Assembly: GCF_036785885.1 (NCBI RefSeq)
Contig: NC_092316.1
Span: 51,407,001 to 51,471,000 of the forward strand
Reading direction: 5' to 3'
Length of the DNA: 64,000 nt
Source of the DNA: Coffea arabica
Taxonomy: Eukaryota > Streptophyta > Magnoliopsida > Gentianales > Rubiaceae
Below are positions 46,531-59,887 of the stretch, piece by piece. The notes under the pieces are model-generated. The model saw only the letters and a list, made by a program, of their open reading frames with translations. It made no database searches and was not told the DNA's origin. Both the position numbers and the translations under genes were made by a program. Each line of letters opens with the position of its first letter. Position 1 is the stretch's first letter.

Positions 46531-47138
46531 GTAATATATCTACCTATATTTTTTGAAAATGGCACACCATCTTCGCATCCACGTTGTGTTAATTGCCATT
46601 TTTAATTACTTGTCCGCTTTGTTGAATTTCATTGCGCGTCGCCCTTATTTACATATTCCCAAACATACTGCTTTCACAAAAATATTGCATTTTTTATCAT
46701 CTTTTCATGAAATCGTATTATTAGTCATTGTTTTCCCACTGACCTTTGTTACTTTGTGACCTTTTTCCCTTTTGTTTAAAAGAAACTTCGCTGCTTTGCA
46801 ATCCCTATGAAAAGGAAGAAAGGCGATGGAGAAATTTTGTTGGATCTACTTTCAGTAATTGATAGGGCTCTGTCCATCCTAATTAGATTCACCTAGTTTT
46901 GTTGCAAAAATCTCTTAATGCTTGTAATGTGAAATGCTGATTCTATGTTTGTTCTCATTCAAGGTGTAAGTGTTACTACTATTCATATGATTATATGCTA
47001 TCCATCTTAATTCATCACAAGGAATGAATAGTAGCATTTCTGTAGGACTACATATTTTGTGTGCATTAAGCTGTTTAGAGATATGGTCTGATATGTTTTT
47101 GAGTTCCTGCTCAGAAGCTGAATTTGCTTTTGGCAGTG

Positions 47139-48320
47139 ATGAGAAGTCCTCGAAGGATGTCTGACATTGGGCGACTTGCTGGGCATGAGAGTCATCATCA
47201 TTATAAGAGATTTCAGCCCTATCACAAGCGCTCTAAGCTAGATGTCTCCAATGGTGCAGTAGCTAACATGGGCAAAGAGAAAAATGCCCTATCACAGGAG
47301 AAAAATGCCCACTTTGAAAACATGGGCAAAGATCAAAATAGTCGTGGGCAGTTCAGTGGAGATGAAACGATCATGGCAGCACATGCTTTAGTGGACCTGA
47401 GTAGTGCTAAATCTTCACTTGGAACAGATGTTGCTGGATCCAGATTGTCAAAGTTGAACTCCATAGCAGGTTTCTCTCCCTTTCCTCAGTCGAATAGTTC
47501 GCGGAACATGGCCTCTGGTGGATGTCCTGAAGTTGGTAGTCGCAGCCACGTGCTCAAGTCCATCCAGCTGTTTGAGGAGCAATACATGAAGCTTTTGCAA
47601 GAACAGAGCACAAAAGGCAAGAAAAAAAGAGGAGCAAATGAGAGGATTGATATAAAAGCAGCCATGATTCTAAAGAAAGAAGGAAAGTGGGTCAATACCA
47701 CTAGAGAAGTTGGAGAAATCCCTGGTGTTGAAATTGGCGATCAATTTCAGTATAGGGCTGAACTTGCTATTGTTGGGCTCCATACCCAACTTTCTGCTGG
47801 GATCGACTACATAAAAATTGGGAGCAAACTCTTTGCAACATGCATTGTCGATTCTGGTCGCTACAATAATGAGAGGAGATCTCCAGACGTGTTCATCTAC
47901 ACAGGCGAAGGCGGAAATCCAGAGATTTACAAGAAAAAGGCGGAGGACCAAGAACTTAAACGCGGTAACCTGGCCTTGAAGACTAGCATGCTAGCAGATC
48001 TTCCTGTGAGAGTTGTACGTTGTCATCAATCTCCTGAGGCACCTAATCCCTTGGGCGTGAACAATGGGACTGGCCTTAGATACACTTATCTAGGATTGTA
48101 TAAGGTGAGCTCCTGCGATAGGGTGAGAGATGAATATGGAAAGCTGGCGTTCAAGTTCACAATGGTAAGGAACCAAAATCATGGTGGCTCCAGCAGCAGC
48201 TGCAAGAGGGAAAGGTCGCATCCCAAGGCGAATGATTCTACTAGGAGCAAAGGCGGAGGAGGTACTATTACCAAGGCGAGGGGCTCCTATCAGAAAGGAG
48301 CCTCTTTCCCGCAGGCATGA
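47139..48320 (+). CDS. SRA/YDG-domain protein, SET-less, SUVH5/6-related (copy B)
   Basis: A single open frame of 393 aa. The ATG at 47139 comes three bases after a good acceptor (TTTTGGCAG), the arrangement seen in copy A and pseudogene D. The N-terminus MRSPRRMSDIGRLAG ends in KRSKLDVS, a block shared with copy A. Then most of copy A's linker is missing. The helix LFEEQYMKLLQEQ (144-156) precedes the SRA domain (about 196-343): GVEIGDQFQYRAELAIVGLH, SGRY (239-242), YTGEGG (254-259), GNLALKTS. The signature YDG is changed to YLGLY (317-321), although the surrounding fold is conserved. A basic Ser/Lys/Arg-rich tail of about 50 residues replaces pre-SET and SET. It is likely a nuclear DNA-binding protein; whether it still recognises methylcytosine is open. 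Confidence 0.88.
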   Translation: MRSPRRMSDIGRLAGHESHHHYKRFQPYHKRSKLDVSNGAVANMGKEKNALSQEKNAHFENMGKDQNSRGQFSGDETIMAAHALVDLSSAKSSLGTDVAGSRLSKLNSIAGFSPFPQSNSSRNMASGGCPEVGSRSHVLKSIQLFEEQYMKLLQEQSTKGKKKRGANERIDIKAAMILKKEGKWVNTTREVGEIPGVEIGDQFQYRAELAIVGLHTQLSAGIDYIKIGSKLFATCIVDSGRYNNERRSPDVFIYTGEGGNPEIYKKKAEDQELKRGNLALKTSMLADLPVRVVRCHQSPEAPNPLGVNNGTGLRYTYLGLYKVSSCDRVRDEYGKLAFKFTMVRNQNHGGSSSSCKRERSHPKANDSTRSKGGGGTITKARGSYQKGASFPQA

Positions 48321-49015
48321 GATTTGCTGCCAAGACCAAGTTTATCTGCCTTAGATTTGTTGTTAATGAATGTAACATGTACATACACAATCCCTTGTTT
48401 AAGTTGGACTAACCCTTTTTTTAAAAAAAAATTGTAGAGAAGATATCCATTTAAGTTCTTTCGGATTAACTTAATTGTTTCGTCTAGTTTTTGTGTCTTA
48501 TTTTCGATTAATGGTTTTTTCCATTGTGCCAGTACTACTTGAAATCTGACATCATTGCTGTTAGGCACTAGCAACACGATGTTTAAAGAATCTTGAGCCT
48601 CTCTTATGCAAACTTGTAAGTTTGCTGGTGATTTTTATAGATGTTTTCAGTATCTCGTGTGATGAGAAGATTAAAATATTTTGCTTGGTGATTCAAAGTT
48701 CTCTATGGACTTTCAAGAAAAAATGGAGGGAGAGGCTTTGCAGATTTAATAAGAGCAACCAGCAAATTAAACTTCACTATTCCTATACCGATAGAATAGT
48801 GCATACAATGCAAATTTATGCTTAACAGGAAGTTCATTGCCTTGAACAACAATTTCTTACCAGCCAAAGAAAATTCAAATCTGAAGTATTAAATACCTGG
48901 GAAATTTCAGATACAATTTCAGATGCTTAGACCTTCAAAGGACTTCTTTTGTACTTATAATTTCTTTCAGTTTGGAGTCACTCATGTTCTGAAACCATTT
49001 ATATGACTCTTTTGC
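48321..49015. other. 3' flank of copy B
   Basis: It should hold the copy B 3'UTR. No other gene is seen before the duplicated block at 49016. Confidence 0.45.
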
Positions 49016-50490
49016 TAATCCCTCGGATTAGATTTAAAAGAAGAGCTACCTCCAGGAAAAGAGTCAGTGGCATTTCTTTCTCTTCCTGGAAGCAGTATTG
49101 AGTTCCACCAAATCTTCGATTTATTGAATTTAACAAGCAAGGATTTAGTTAAGGTATGATTATATTGGTTGGCAATTGACTGGTCAAACCTAGTCAAAAC
49201 CAGTAGAAAATTAGAAAAAACTGGATTTTTTTGGGATTTTTAATGCTTTTTTCCTTTTTACCTTCTTAAAAGTTTTTTTTAATCTTTTTAGACTTAAATT
49301 TGATACTCAAAAATTTGCTAAGATTTTTTTTTGAACTTCAAAATAATTTGGACAAGTGTACCTGCTTTCATGAATTTTTTTTCTAATTTAAATTACAATG
49401 TTAATTTTTAAGTAATATTGAATTATATAAACTTATCAAATTTTTATTTAAAATTCAAAAACACATTAGGATATATTGTTGTAGGTAGCATTTTCATTTT
49501 GTTATGATATATATAATTAAAATATAGGTTAATCCCTTTTTTGTTTACTATCCTGTCCCTCTCCAGACTCTTCTTGCTACTAACTGTCAGATACAGGATT
49601 TGAACCTTGAATCTAACATCGAGGAAGACTTTAAGAGTTCTTTTCTGACCACTAAATATAGGTTAATCTTGTATACAATAATAATACATACACTAGCTAG
49701 ATATATACGTGCCATATATGTCAAAGAATTAATGGTCAAATTTAATTTAGAATTAGATGGCATGCATTTATATCAATGAATATATATACTGTTGATATAT
49801 GTAAGATTAATTCTTTAAATATATGTTTGAGGTCATTTGGTTCTTTCGGACCGCACACACAAATGAATCCATCTATTTTTGCCTATGTCCTGATATATCC
49901 ACCTACATCAGAAGATAATTGAGCACCATTTTGAATACGACAGGCTTCCGTTGTATTGCCATTATGTTATATTGCTACTTTTAATTACTTTGTCTACTTT
50001 ATTCAATTCCATTGCACGTGTCATCTTTATTTACATATTCCCAAACACACTCCTTTCACAAACCTACTGTATTTTTTGTTATCTTTTTGAAGGAAATCTT
50101 TCCATAAAATTGTGTTTTTAGCCATTGTTTTTCTACTGACCTTTGTTACTCTACGACCTTTTTTTCCTTTTGTTTCAAAGAGACTTGGCTGCATTGCAAT
50201 CCCTTTGAAAGGAAGAAAGACGGGGGAGAAATTTTTTTGGATCTAATTTCAATAATTCGTAGAGCTCTATCTATCTTAATTAGAGTCAACATAGTACAGA
50301 AACATGCTTTTCACCTGGTTTTGTTGCTATAATCTTTTAATGCTTGTAATGTGAAATGCTAATTTTATGTTTTTTTTTTCTCATTCAAGGTGTAAGTGTT
50401 ACCATCATTCATATGATTATCTGTTATCCATCTTCTTTAGTCACAAGGGATGAATAGTAGTATTCCTGTAGGACTACATATTTTATATGC
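49016..50490 (+). pseudogene. Leader-only fragment of the SRA gene family (copy C)
   Basis: The part 49016-49840 matches the block upstream of copy B (41030-41735), and 49858-50490 matches the last part of the copy B leader (about 46505-47075: TTGCAATCCCT, AAGGAAGAAAG, CTTAATTAGA, GGTGTAAGTGTTAC, CTGTAGGACTACATATTTT). The middle of the leader is deleted. No coding sequence follows, because the Copia element at 50491 begins where the start codon would be approached. Confidence 0.7.
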
Positions 50491-53400
50491 TTTTGAGTAA
50501 TGTGTTTAATTAATTAGTTAGTTGGAAAGTCAAGTTAATAAGTTAGTTGGCAATTGACTTGTTTAGAATAATCTTTATCTATTTCAATGAGTCTAGAATG
50601 ACTTACTCACAAGTATAAACGAGTCTTTTAAGTTCTAAGATGATTATGAGATAAATGAATCAATGAATTAGCCTCTACTCAAAATTCTCTTTTCAATTCT
50701 TGGCCTAATATCCAACAAAATTGGAATCAGAACTAAGGTTTCACATCCTTAGGCCATCTCCTAAAATCAGAAAAATTTGAGAGATTTTCAACTACACAAG
50801 ATGGTTAATCATAGTAGTGATGATCCTCCAATTCCCATATTCTTCAATCACTATGTCTATTGGTACGTAAAAATGAGAACAATTTTCAGATCACAAGTTG
50901 TGGGGATACGTAGAGAATGGTTATAGAGAATCGGAAAGTGAGAAGGTCTCGCCAATCAAGAATTAACCGCACGGAATGAGCATAGAAAAAAAAAAGTGAA
51001 AGTTCTTTCATAATCCAGCAAGATGTGAGTTTGAATGTCTTCTCAAGAATCATGGGAGCTGATCATGCCAAAGAAACATGGGATATTCTACAAAATGAGT
51101 TCCAAGGAAACTTCAAGGTAAACAATGTTACTGTTCAAACTCTTAGAAGAGATCTGAAAAATTTGAAGATGAGTGATGTTGAAAGTATTCAAAATTACTA
51201 CACAAAGACCACCAAAATTGTAAATGAAATGAAAACTTTTGGTTAAGAAATTAGTGCCAGTAGAATTTATTGAGAAGATTCTTGATAGTTTGCCCCCAAA
51301 ATTTGATCAAATGGTATGCATAATTGAGGAGACAAAAAATATTTCCTCACTAAGTGTTCAAGAGTTGGTGGGATCTTTGAAGGCTCACAAGAAAACGATG
51401 GTTAGACATGCTAAAAAATCTGTTGAAAGTGCTTTTCAACCAAAATTGAAATTTAGTCCCAAGAACAATGAAGGAGAGACATCTTGCAACTATGGAAGAG
51501 GTGGTAGATATGGCTGTGAAAAATGTACAGACAAAAATTCAAGAAGAAAAGGAAGAAACAACCTTCAAAGAGACTTTAATGGTAAAAATTCATAGCCTTG
51601 CAACTATTATGACAAGAACAATCATATTGAGAAAGACTATTGGCACAAAGGCAAACCAAAGTGCTTCTACTGCAAGAGATTTGGCGATACTGAGTAGGAT
51701 TGCAGGTTCAAGACCAATCAACAAGCATGATTTTCAAAAGAACATCAAGGAGAAGGAAATTTATTCTATACTTTCTACATGGCCAATGAAGTCAAGAATG
51801 ATTTGTGGTACCTTGATAGCAGTTGTAGCAATCACATAATAAGAGATAAATACATTTTTGTTGACTTGGATGAATCTATAAAAACTAAAGAGAAGATGGG
51901 AAATGAAGTCATAGCTCAAGTAGAAGGATTGGGAACCATTGGAGCCCAAACCAAACAAGGTACAAAGTTCATTTGTGATGTTTTATTTATTCCTGATTTT
52001 GACCAAAATTTATTGAGTTTTGGATTGCTTCTTGAGCATAAATATGTACTTACCTTTGATGATTATGAGTGTAGCATCTATGACGAAATGGATGGTAGAT
52101 AGTTTGTTACGAAAATCAAAACGCAAGGCAACCAAAGTTTTCCAATCAACTTCAGCCATTGTGAAAATCAAGCCTTCAAAGCACATGTCAATGGAGTTTC
52201 ATGGCTATGGCCTAAGACGTTTGGCTATTTGAATTTTCACAGTCTCAAAGCGCTTTAACAAAAAAGGATGGCATACGATTTATCAATAATTGAGGAGAAG
52301 GTTGTGCATTTGGAAAACAGCAGCGGCAACTATTTCCTAAAGAAGTTACATGGCACGTTAAGAAAATTTTGGAACTAATTCATACAGATGTTTGTGGGCT
52401 TATGAGAACAACTTCTTAAATAGGTAACAAGTATTTCATCATTTTTATTGATGGTTTTTCAAGAATAACTTGGGTTTATTTTATGAAAGAAAAATCTGAG
52501 GTGTTTTCAATTTTTTAAGAAATTCAAAAGCCTTGTTGAAAAACAAAGTGGCCATTACATCATGATATTGAATAGTGATTGTGACAAGAAGTATACCTCA
52601 AATGCATTTCGAAAATTTAGTGAAGATGAAGGCTTGGAAAGGTAGCTGACCATTGGCTACACACCATAACAAAATGGAGTTTTGGAAAGAAAGAACCAAA
52701 TCGTGGTAGAGATGGCAAAATCTATATTGCATGACAAAGATTTGCCAAAGGAATTTTGGGTTGAATCCGTTTATATAGCTGTATATTTACTCAATTGAAA
52801 TTCTATGAATACCGTGTGGAATCAAACTCCAATTGAAGCATGGAGTGGAAGGAAGCCCTCAATGAAACACCTGAAAGTTTCTGGGAACATTTGCTATACT
52901 CAAATTCCAGAAGAAAGAAGGTACAAAATCCAGAAACACCTGAAATTCTAGGAACATTTGCTATACTCAAATTCTAGAAGAAAGGAGGTACAAATTTGAT
53001 GAAATAAATGAAAAATGTATTTTTGCTGATTATAACTCCAAGTCTAAATGTTATAGATTGTTTAATTTGAAAACTAACAAAGTCATCATTAGTCGAGATG
53101 TTGTGTTTGATGAAAATGCTACTTGGAATTGGGCTGAGAAAAAGATTGTAAAGTAGGTTGTTTGGCATCACGAAAAAGAAGAAAATTCAGCAAATGAAGA
53201 AAAAAGTGATGACCATTCAACTCCAACAAGCAATTCACCTTCATCTTCAAGTTCAAACTCAAGTTCTCCAAGCTCAAATCTAAAAAAAATGAGGAGTTTG
53301 AGTGATTTGTATGCACGATGCAACTTGTGCATTCTTGAATCAGAAAATTTTGAAAAAACATTTGGAGAAAAGATTGAAGGAAGGCAACAGAAGAGGAGAT

Positions 53401-54016
53401 CCGTGCAATTGAAAAGAACAAGATTGGAAACTAGTTGAGAAGCCTCAAGACAAGAAAATCATTAGTGTCAAGTAGATTTATAAAGTCAAACTAAATCTAG
53501 AAGATTCAATCCAAAAGAAGAAGGCAAGACTTGTTGCAAGTGTTATTCACAGCAGCCCAAAATTGATTACAATGAAACTTTTGCACTGACTGCAAGAATT
53601 GATACAATTAGAACTCTCATTGCCATAGTAGCCCAAAAAGTTGGAATATCTATCAACTTGATGTCAAATATGCATTTTTGAATAGAAATTTGAAAGAAAA
53701 GGTGTATATTCAACAACCTCAATGCTTTGTCAAAGAAGAAGAAGACAAAGTTTACAAGTTGAAGAAAGCATTGTATGGATTGAATCAAGCTTCAAGGGCT
53801 TGATATAGTCAAATTGATTCTTACTTCATGGTGGAAGGATTCAAGAAGAGCAAAAATGAGCCAATCTTATATGTGAAAACTCAAGGTAACTCAAATGTTC
53901 TCATTGTTGTTTTATATATTGATGATTTGCTTTACATTGGTAACAAAGAGAAGATAATTGCTAATTTTAAGAAAGACATGATGAAAAGATACGAAATGAA
54001 TGATATGGGACTGTAG
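50491..54016 (+). mobile_element. Truncated, decayed Copia retrotransposon
   Basis: A probable 5' LTR (about 50491-50717, ending CCAACA) is followed by a primer-binding-like TTGGAATCAGAAC. Domains then appear in Copia order on the plus strand, interrupted by stops and frameshifts: gag (MGADHAKETWDILQNEFQG, 51050-51240), protease region (DLWYLDSSCSNHI, near 51800), integrase (IHTDVCGLMRTTS to NGVLERKNQIVVEMAKS, about 52375-52720) and reverse transcriptase with YIDDLLYIG (53914-53940). RNase H and the 3' LTR are missing; the sequence changes abruptly near 54016. Confidence 0.85.
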
Positions 54017-54239
54017 TCATACACTTGAATTGTGCACACTCGACCCTTTTGCTCAATTTTCATATATTTCTCTCACCTATAATACTGGAGTGGGTAGTGA
54101 GTACATCTGATCTTAGGCCATCTTGTGATTTTTTATGAATAGATCCTTGTTTAGTTGAACGTGAAGCAAATACATGCAGTAATTGATAACAAACGAGCAT
54201 CTCTCAGTAAATTATTAAAGCATTTTGCCATGTTTGTAG

Positions 54240-55480
54240 ATGTGTGGCCCTAATGATACCTACCGTCTTTGTACAATGCCCATTATTCGAGTGTATGCAA
54301 GACACCCATCAACCATCCATATGCTTCTGGATTCAAGCTAAAAACCACTTTGATGAATTTCTTGTACTTGTGAGACTGATTTGCCAACCCAACTACCCAT
54401 ACAAAGCCTCTTAAGACTACATAACACTGATATTGCGTCACCAAGGGATTGAACGAACTATTACGCAACATAAAAATATGTACTATAATATATATCCACA
54501 GGGATTATCTTTTGTTCCTAAATTTTTGAGTGAAATTGCTTTGCATATATGCCAAATAGAATTGGTGGACTACTAATGGCTTCATTCACTCTAGAAGTGT
54601 TTGCAATGTATTGATGATTATATGGCATCGATATGAAGTAATGCATATATTCTGTACATTATCGCACGTAAATGCGCAATAGTCTCATGAACCAACTTCA
54701 ATTTCGATTGCTCTCCCCATCTACTAGTGTGAATGATAGAGGAAACATATGGTTGCAAGCATAAAATCTAATGGTTATGGGTAATTTTTCATGGCAATGC
54801 CTTTTCAAAAAGGTACCATTAACATAAATAATGGGTTTTAAATGACCGAAAACTTGGATAGTAGGAGCAAATGCCCAAAATATGTAATCAAAAATCGTAT
54901 TGGAAAGGGTGCCGTGGATAATGGTCGCAAATAACCAACGTGCCCAAATTGGAGCATTGCAACTCCGGCCTATATATCGGTATTTGTGATATAGATGACG
55001 GCAAGTCACCATACATAATATCAATGGCCCTGTGCCGAGCGTACTAATATTTCTTGCACGACACATCATAGTAGGACTCCTTTTTTACCGATGTTTAGAT
55101 TTCTTTGATTTTGAACAATGAACCATTGACGATGTGGGGGATAATATGCTTGGCAGTTATGTTCTTGCTTAACTTACTGTGGTCATTGTTGTTGCACACA
55201 CTAACACATATATACTCATAAGCAAATGTTATAATCATCCACATCTTATAGGAACTATGCAAGGTTGCTCAAAACTGCCAGTTGCATAGAGGTATGGTAT
55301 TGCAGGCCATGTATTAAGCATACCAAGTTGTTAGAGTGATCTTTCGGACTTTGTACTCTCTATGTTTCTTTATGGACCACAACTTCACTTCCCACTTTAC
55401 ATGTTCTTTGGTCTCAAATAACTGTCCCATATCTAGTTTCGTCATGCAATCATTCGACAACTTGAGTTTCTTAACTCCTC
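54240..55480 (-). pseudogene. MuDR/MULE transposase relic
   Basis: Read on the minus strand: an N-terminal block MGQLFETKEHVKWEVKLWSI then KKHREYKVRK (about 55420-55330) resembles the MuDR DNA-binding region. The transposase core follows, DYIFWAFAPTIQVFGHLKP then IIYVNGTFL and PLSFTLVDGES (54900-54700), and lastly NPEAYGWL (about 54320). The blocks are in the expected order but frameshifted. No terminal repeats were identified. Confidence 0.75.
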
Positions 55481-56600
55481 CTGCAGCTAAATGGTTGAAT
55501 TATAATGTAGCATCAATACTAGTTTCATACCACAATTGTGATGCATATCAGTTGTCCACGTTGCATCAGGACTCACGTGTTGGCGGGTTGTCACCAGAGA
55601 ACCTGGGTAACCTGGGTTAAAGCAACGTTTATTACACATTCATAAGACAAAGACTTAATTGCTTTGAAGAGTCTGACTTGCCTCAAGAGAAAGTGACCCA
55701 TTTGGGATTGCAGTAAATTATTGAAAATTACTCCCCCAATTGAGCTTTTAATAAAGTACTTATTAAGTGCTCAAGTACTTTCAATTATACTATTTAGAGA
55801 TATAGTTCACTTAAGTGCTTATTGTATTGGATAATGTGTGATTTGAAAATTTTTAAATATATTTATTTATTTATTTAGTTTATAATAAAAAATAAAATGA
55901 TTAAATTTAATATTTTTTTTAAAATTACAAAAACTATTCTAAAAGCACCAAATTTGAACTTTTGTTAAAAGTGTTTTAATACCAAAAACTCCATTCCTAA
56001 TTTAATGGGATGATATTCACCAAATGCCTTAAAAGTACTTTTAACATCTAAAAGTACTTTTTTACCAAAATTACTGCAACCCCAAACGTGACCTTTGATG
56101 AGAGAACGATTTAAGAAAGAGAAAGAGCCAGAGAATATAGTAGCTGCTTAAAGAAAGAGAAAGAGCTAGATGAAATGAAACGTTATGAATGATTTTTACT
56201 TTTGGTGTCTGCTTATACAGAAGAAAATATGACAGATGTTGATCTAGCTGTTGATCGTAGAGGCTAGATCAACAACGATCATATTTAAAAAAAAATATAT
56301 ATATATATAAAACCCTATTGTGCACAATCAGCACTGTAGGGTTTACACTTTTTTTTTAAAAAAAAAGCAACTAAAAAAAGCTGTTGTTCCTGAAAAAGTT
56401 GTTGCCATTCCAATCAATGGTCATTTTTTTTTTTAAATTATAGTGCTGCCATGAATAGTTAGCACGACAACACTTTAATTTTGTTTAAAAAAAAATGCTT
56501 TTGCCCTACTGTGTATAATCAACACAGCAGGCATATATCTAGAAAGTAATCTTGTCACAACAATAGTTTTGCTATTTTTGACCTATATTTTAAGGAATTA
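55481..56600. other. Gene-free spacer
   Basis: AT-rich. An inverted GTTGATCTAGC / GCTAGATCAAC pair lies at about 56238-56275. Two related stem-like blocks containing CCCTA(T/C)TGTG and its complement lie near 56310-56342 and 56502-56532. No gene. Confidence 0.45.
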
Positions 56601-59600
56601 GCCTCTAGTGAGCTTTCACCATATAAGCATTTAGTCATTATTAAACTAAACTATTGAAAGCGAGATAGCATATATAATTAAGCATTTGGTAATTATTAAA
56701 CTACTAAAAGTAAGATACTATATATTATACATGCATCACACAAATTATATTTCGGAAGTAATAATTAAAAAGCAACTATCTATATAAACTAGCACATGTT
56801 AAGTACAAAAATCACAAATAGTTAATCACTTCTTCCATTCTTATCTCTCCCTCTTTTCCTAGAAATTTCACATAAGTGATAGGAAATTTTCTTTATTTTC
56901 TTGCTTCAACAAAAGTAAATCCATTTTCATACAAGTACAATTTATTGAAGAAATACATCAAAATCCTTTGGTATGCAAAATTTCCCAAACAAAAAGACAA
57001 AATTTTCTTTGCTAAGAAAACGTTTCACTTATCCTTGCCATTCTTTTAATTGCATAAGGAATTCAAAAGCATTTACACTTTTGTATGTGTGTAATCCCAT
57101 CTTCAAGTGTGTGAGATTTGAAACAAAATAAACTATCTCAAAACAGTGACTCGTGTCAGAAAAAGAAGAGCTACGTGGACACTGAAGAGTGAAGAAAGAA
57201 AGTTGGCATGCAATGCAATTCTTTAATCTCAAATGCTGATCCATCGATCAAGTGAGCTAATCATTACTTGTGGCGCTATAAGACAAGCCTATTTAATAGT
57301 AGTAGTAACCTCCACTACTATATAGCTTTGCAAAACTTCTTCATCGCAAAAATACAATCTCACCATCTCTTCATTTTGTCACAATTTTAATGCTACATTA
57401 GCTTCTTTTCTCTCAAAACACTTTCAAGAAGTTCACTATACAGTTGTTTTCAATTTCTTGATCTATTTCTATTAGTTTTTTTTTTTGCATGCATGGCATG
57501 AATGATACAATAAAATATAAATAATATTATTTTTCTTTTTGTTTCAGGAGTTTGGTTGCTCTTGGTCAAATTTGTTCAGAACTCTTGTTTTTCTTAGGAA
57601 TTTTGTAAGTTTTGGTGCCAATATTTGGTAATTATTCTTAATTTTGTGTTTTTAACTAATTATGAAGCATCGCATTTTGTTTTGGGACTATTTTTTTGGG
57701 GGTTGGGAGGCATTCTATATGAAACCTATTCTAACTCTATTTTTTTACAGATTTTGCTTATTACTATGTTGGAATTATGTAAGTTTTGGTGCTAATTTTT
57801 GGTGTACAACTCATTTTGCCATTTTGTTTCAGGAATTCGGGTGGCTCTTGGTTGAATCTGTCTAGAACCCATCTATTTTTCTTGGGAATTTTGTAAGTTG
57901 TGGTGCTAATTTCAATCGATTTTTCTGTTTCTTTAAGTGTATGTTAGGCATTATGACTTTGTTTCGAGACCATCCTTTTGGGGGTCAAAGAGGAATTATG
58001 TGCTAAAACTGTACCAACTCTTTCTTGATTTTGTTTTGATTCTGCTTCTTACTGTGTGATCAAATGTTACTATGGGAGCCTCACTATTGTTGTTGATTTG
58101 GTTATTGATTGGTAACCTGTGTGTAATCAGGGATCTAGTTTTAGTTGCTTGCTATTGGTTTTTGTGGGTTTAGTGATTTTGGGGTATTGATTCATTTCTA
58201 CAATTGATTATCAGTGTGGTTGGGGCATGATTCAGCATGAATAAGTTGTGTAGTCTTTCTTGTCACGCCCCAAAACTAGGACACAACATCACCCTATCTC
58301 GAATCAAATCTAAAATAACTAAAACTTATACTCAGTTCTAAATCTTCATACCTTATGCCTCCATAGTGATTAGCAATAAGCAAGATAGAACTCAAGTTCA
58401 ACCTATCATATAAAATACAACCATTCATTGCCATAGTCTAATTCTATATATAAAAGTTACCAAACAAACAACCAAAGTAAAGCTCATCTAAACAAGCATT
58501 TTGTTTTCTCTAGAAGCTCTCGTACTTGATCATGTATCTTCTCATATAATGCATCCTTTGCTAAAAATATTAACAAATAAAGTGAGTAAATCACTTGCCT
58601 AATAAGTAACTCAGGTACTCATCCACCAGTATGAGTAAGTTAATATCATAATAAATTTTAAAACACAACTGCCATAAGAGTACATAATTATACAAATTCA
58701 ATAGTTAATAATTTATCACAATAAACTCATGAAGTCTCAGTCTCTATCAACGATGGGATATCCAATCCTGACTATTTGTCCCGTCAGGTAGGTCAGACAG
58801 AAGGTTCCTAACTATTTGTCCTGCTAGATAGGCTAGACAGACAGAAAATTCTTTTGTTCCGTTAGATAGGCCAGACAGACAGAAGTGGTGGAACTAGTTT
58901 CAAAGATAATAACCAAGAAACCACAAGTTCATAGCGCAGAACATACATTACATTCATAATTCCAAAACAAATCATATTCATCTTTATCACAATTCTTCTT
59001 ATGTCAAAAGCAATAAATTTACTCTTACCCATGCCGAATTTCATATTAACATAAGCAGTTGAAACTTGTATCTGTCGTTATATTAGATTGCCACTTTTAA
59101 TTACTTTGTCTGCATTATTCAATTCCATTGCATGTGCCACCTTTATTTACATATTCCTAAAATACTCCTTTCACAAAAATATTGCATTTTTTATTATCTT
59201 TTTGAAGGAAATCTTGTAACGAAATTATATTTTCATTCATTGCTTTTCTGCTAACCTTTGCTAATTTGTGACCTTTTACCTTTTGTTTAAAAGAAACTTG
59301 GCTACTTTGCAATCCCTTTGAAAAGAAAGAAAGGTGATAGAGAAATTTTATTGGATATACTATCAGTAATTGATAAAGCTCTATCTATCTTAATTAAATA
59401 CAACGTGGCTTAGAAACATGTTTTTCATCTAATGTTGTTGCTATACTCTCTTAATGCTTGTAATGTGAAATGCTGAGTTTATGTTTTTTTCTCGTTCAAG
59501 ATGTGAGTGTTACTATCATTCATATGATTATTTGTTATCCGTCTTCTTTTATCACTGAGAATGAATATTCATGTGGAACTACATATTTTGTATGCTTCAA

Positions 59601-59743
59601 GCTATTTAGAGATATGGATTGTAATGTGATCTGACAACCTCAAAATATTCTTCTTTTGTATGTTTTGTTGTTTCCCTCAAGTTATTGAATTCCTGTTTAG
59701 AAGTTGAATTTGAAAATAGTAGGATACATTTGCCTTCAGCAGT
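56600..59743 (+). pseudogene. Leader region of SRA pseudogene D
   Basis: The part 56600-58255 is homologous to 41930-43670 upstream of copy B, including both exon-like units after TTTGTTTCAG. From 59070 the match resumes with the last part of the leader (B 46580-47120). Between them lies an unrelated insertion (58260-59065), while the NDC1-containing part of B is absent. This shows that the NDC1 fragment and the 58260 insertion are lineage-specific. Confidence 0.7.
58260..59065. repeat. Insertion in the D leader with TAGGYCAGACAGACAG repeats
   Basis: It starts TGTCACGCCCCAAAACTAGG and contains three tandem variants of a unit with ACTATTTGTCC and TAGATAGGCCAGACAGACAG (58770-58885). It interrupts homology with copy B. 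I see no coding domain; it may be a piece of a retrotransposon. Confidence 0.5.
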
Positions 59744-59887
59744 GATGAAAAGTCCTAGAAAGGTGTTTTACACTGGGAAATGATATGCTGACTATGATAG
59801 TCATCATTATAAGAGATTTCAACACCTATCACAAGCATGTTAAGCTAGATATCTCCAACCAGTAACTGATAGATTTGAGGTTGCACC

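Noticed and set aside
54017-54240. Possible Copia 3' LTR after the truncated element
   Set aside because: No similarity to the putative 5' LTR at 50491-50717.
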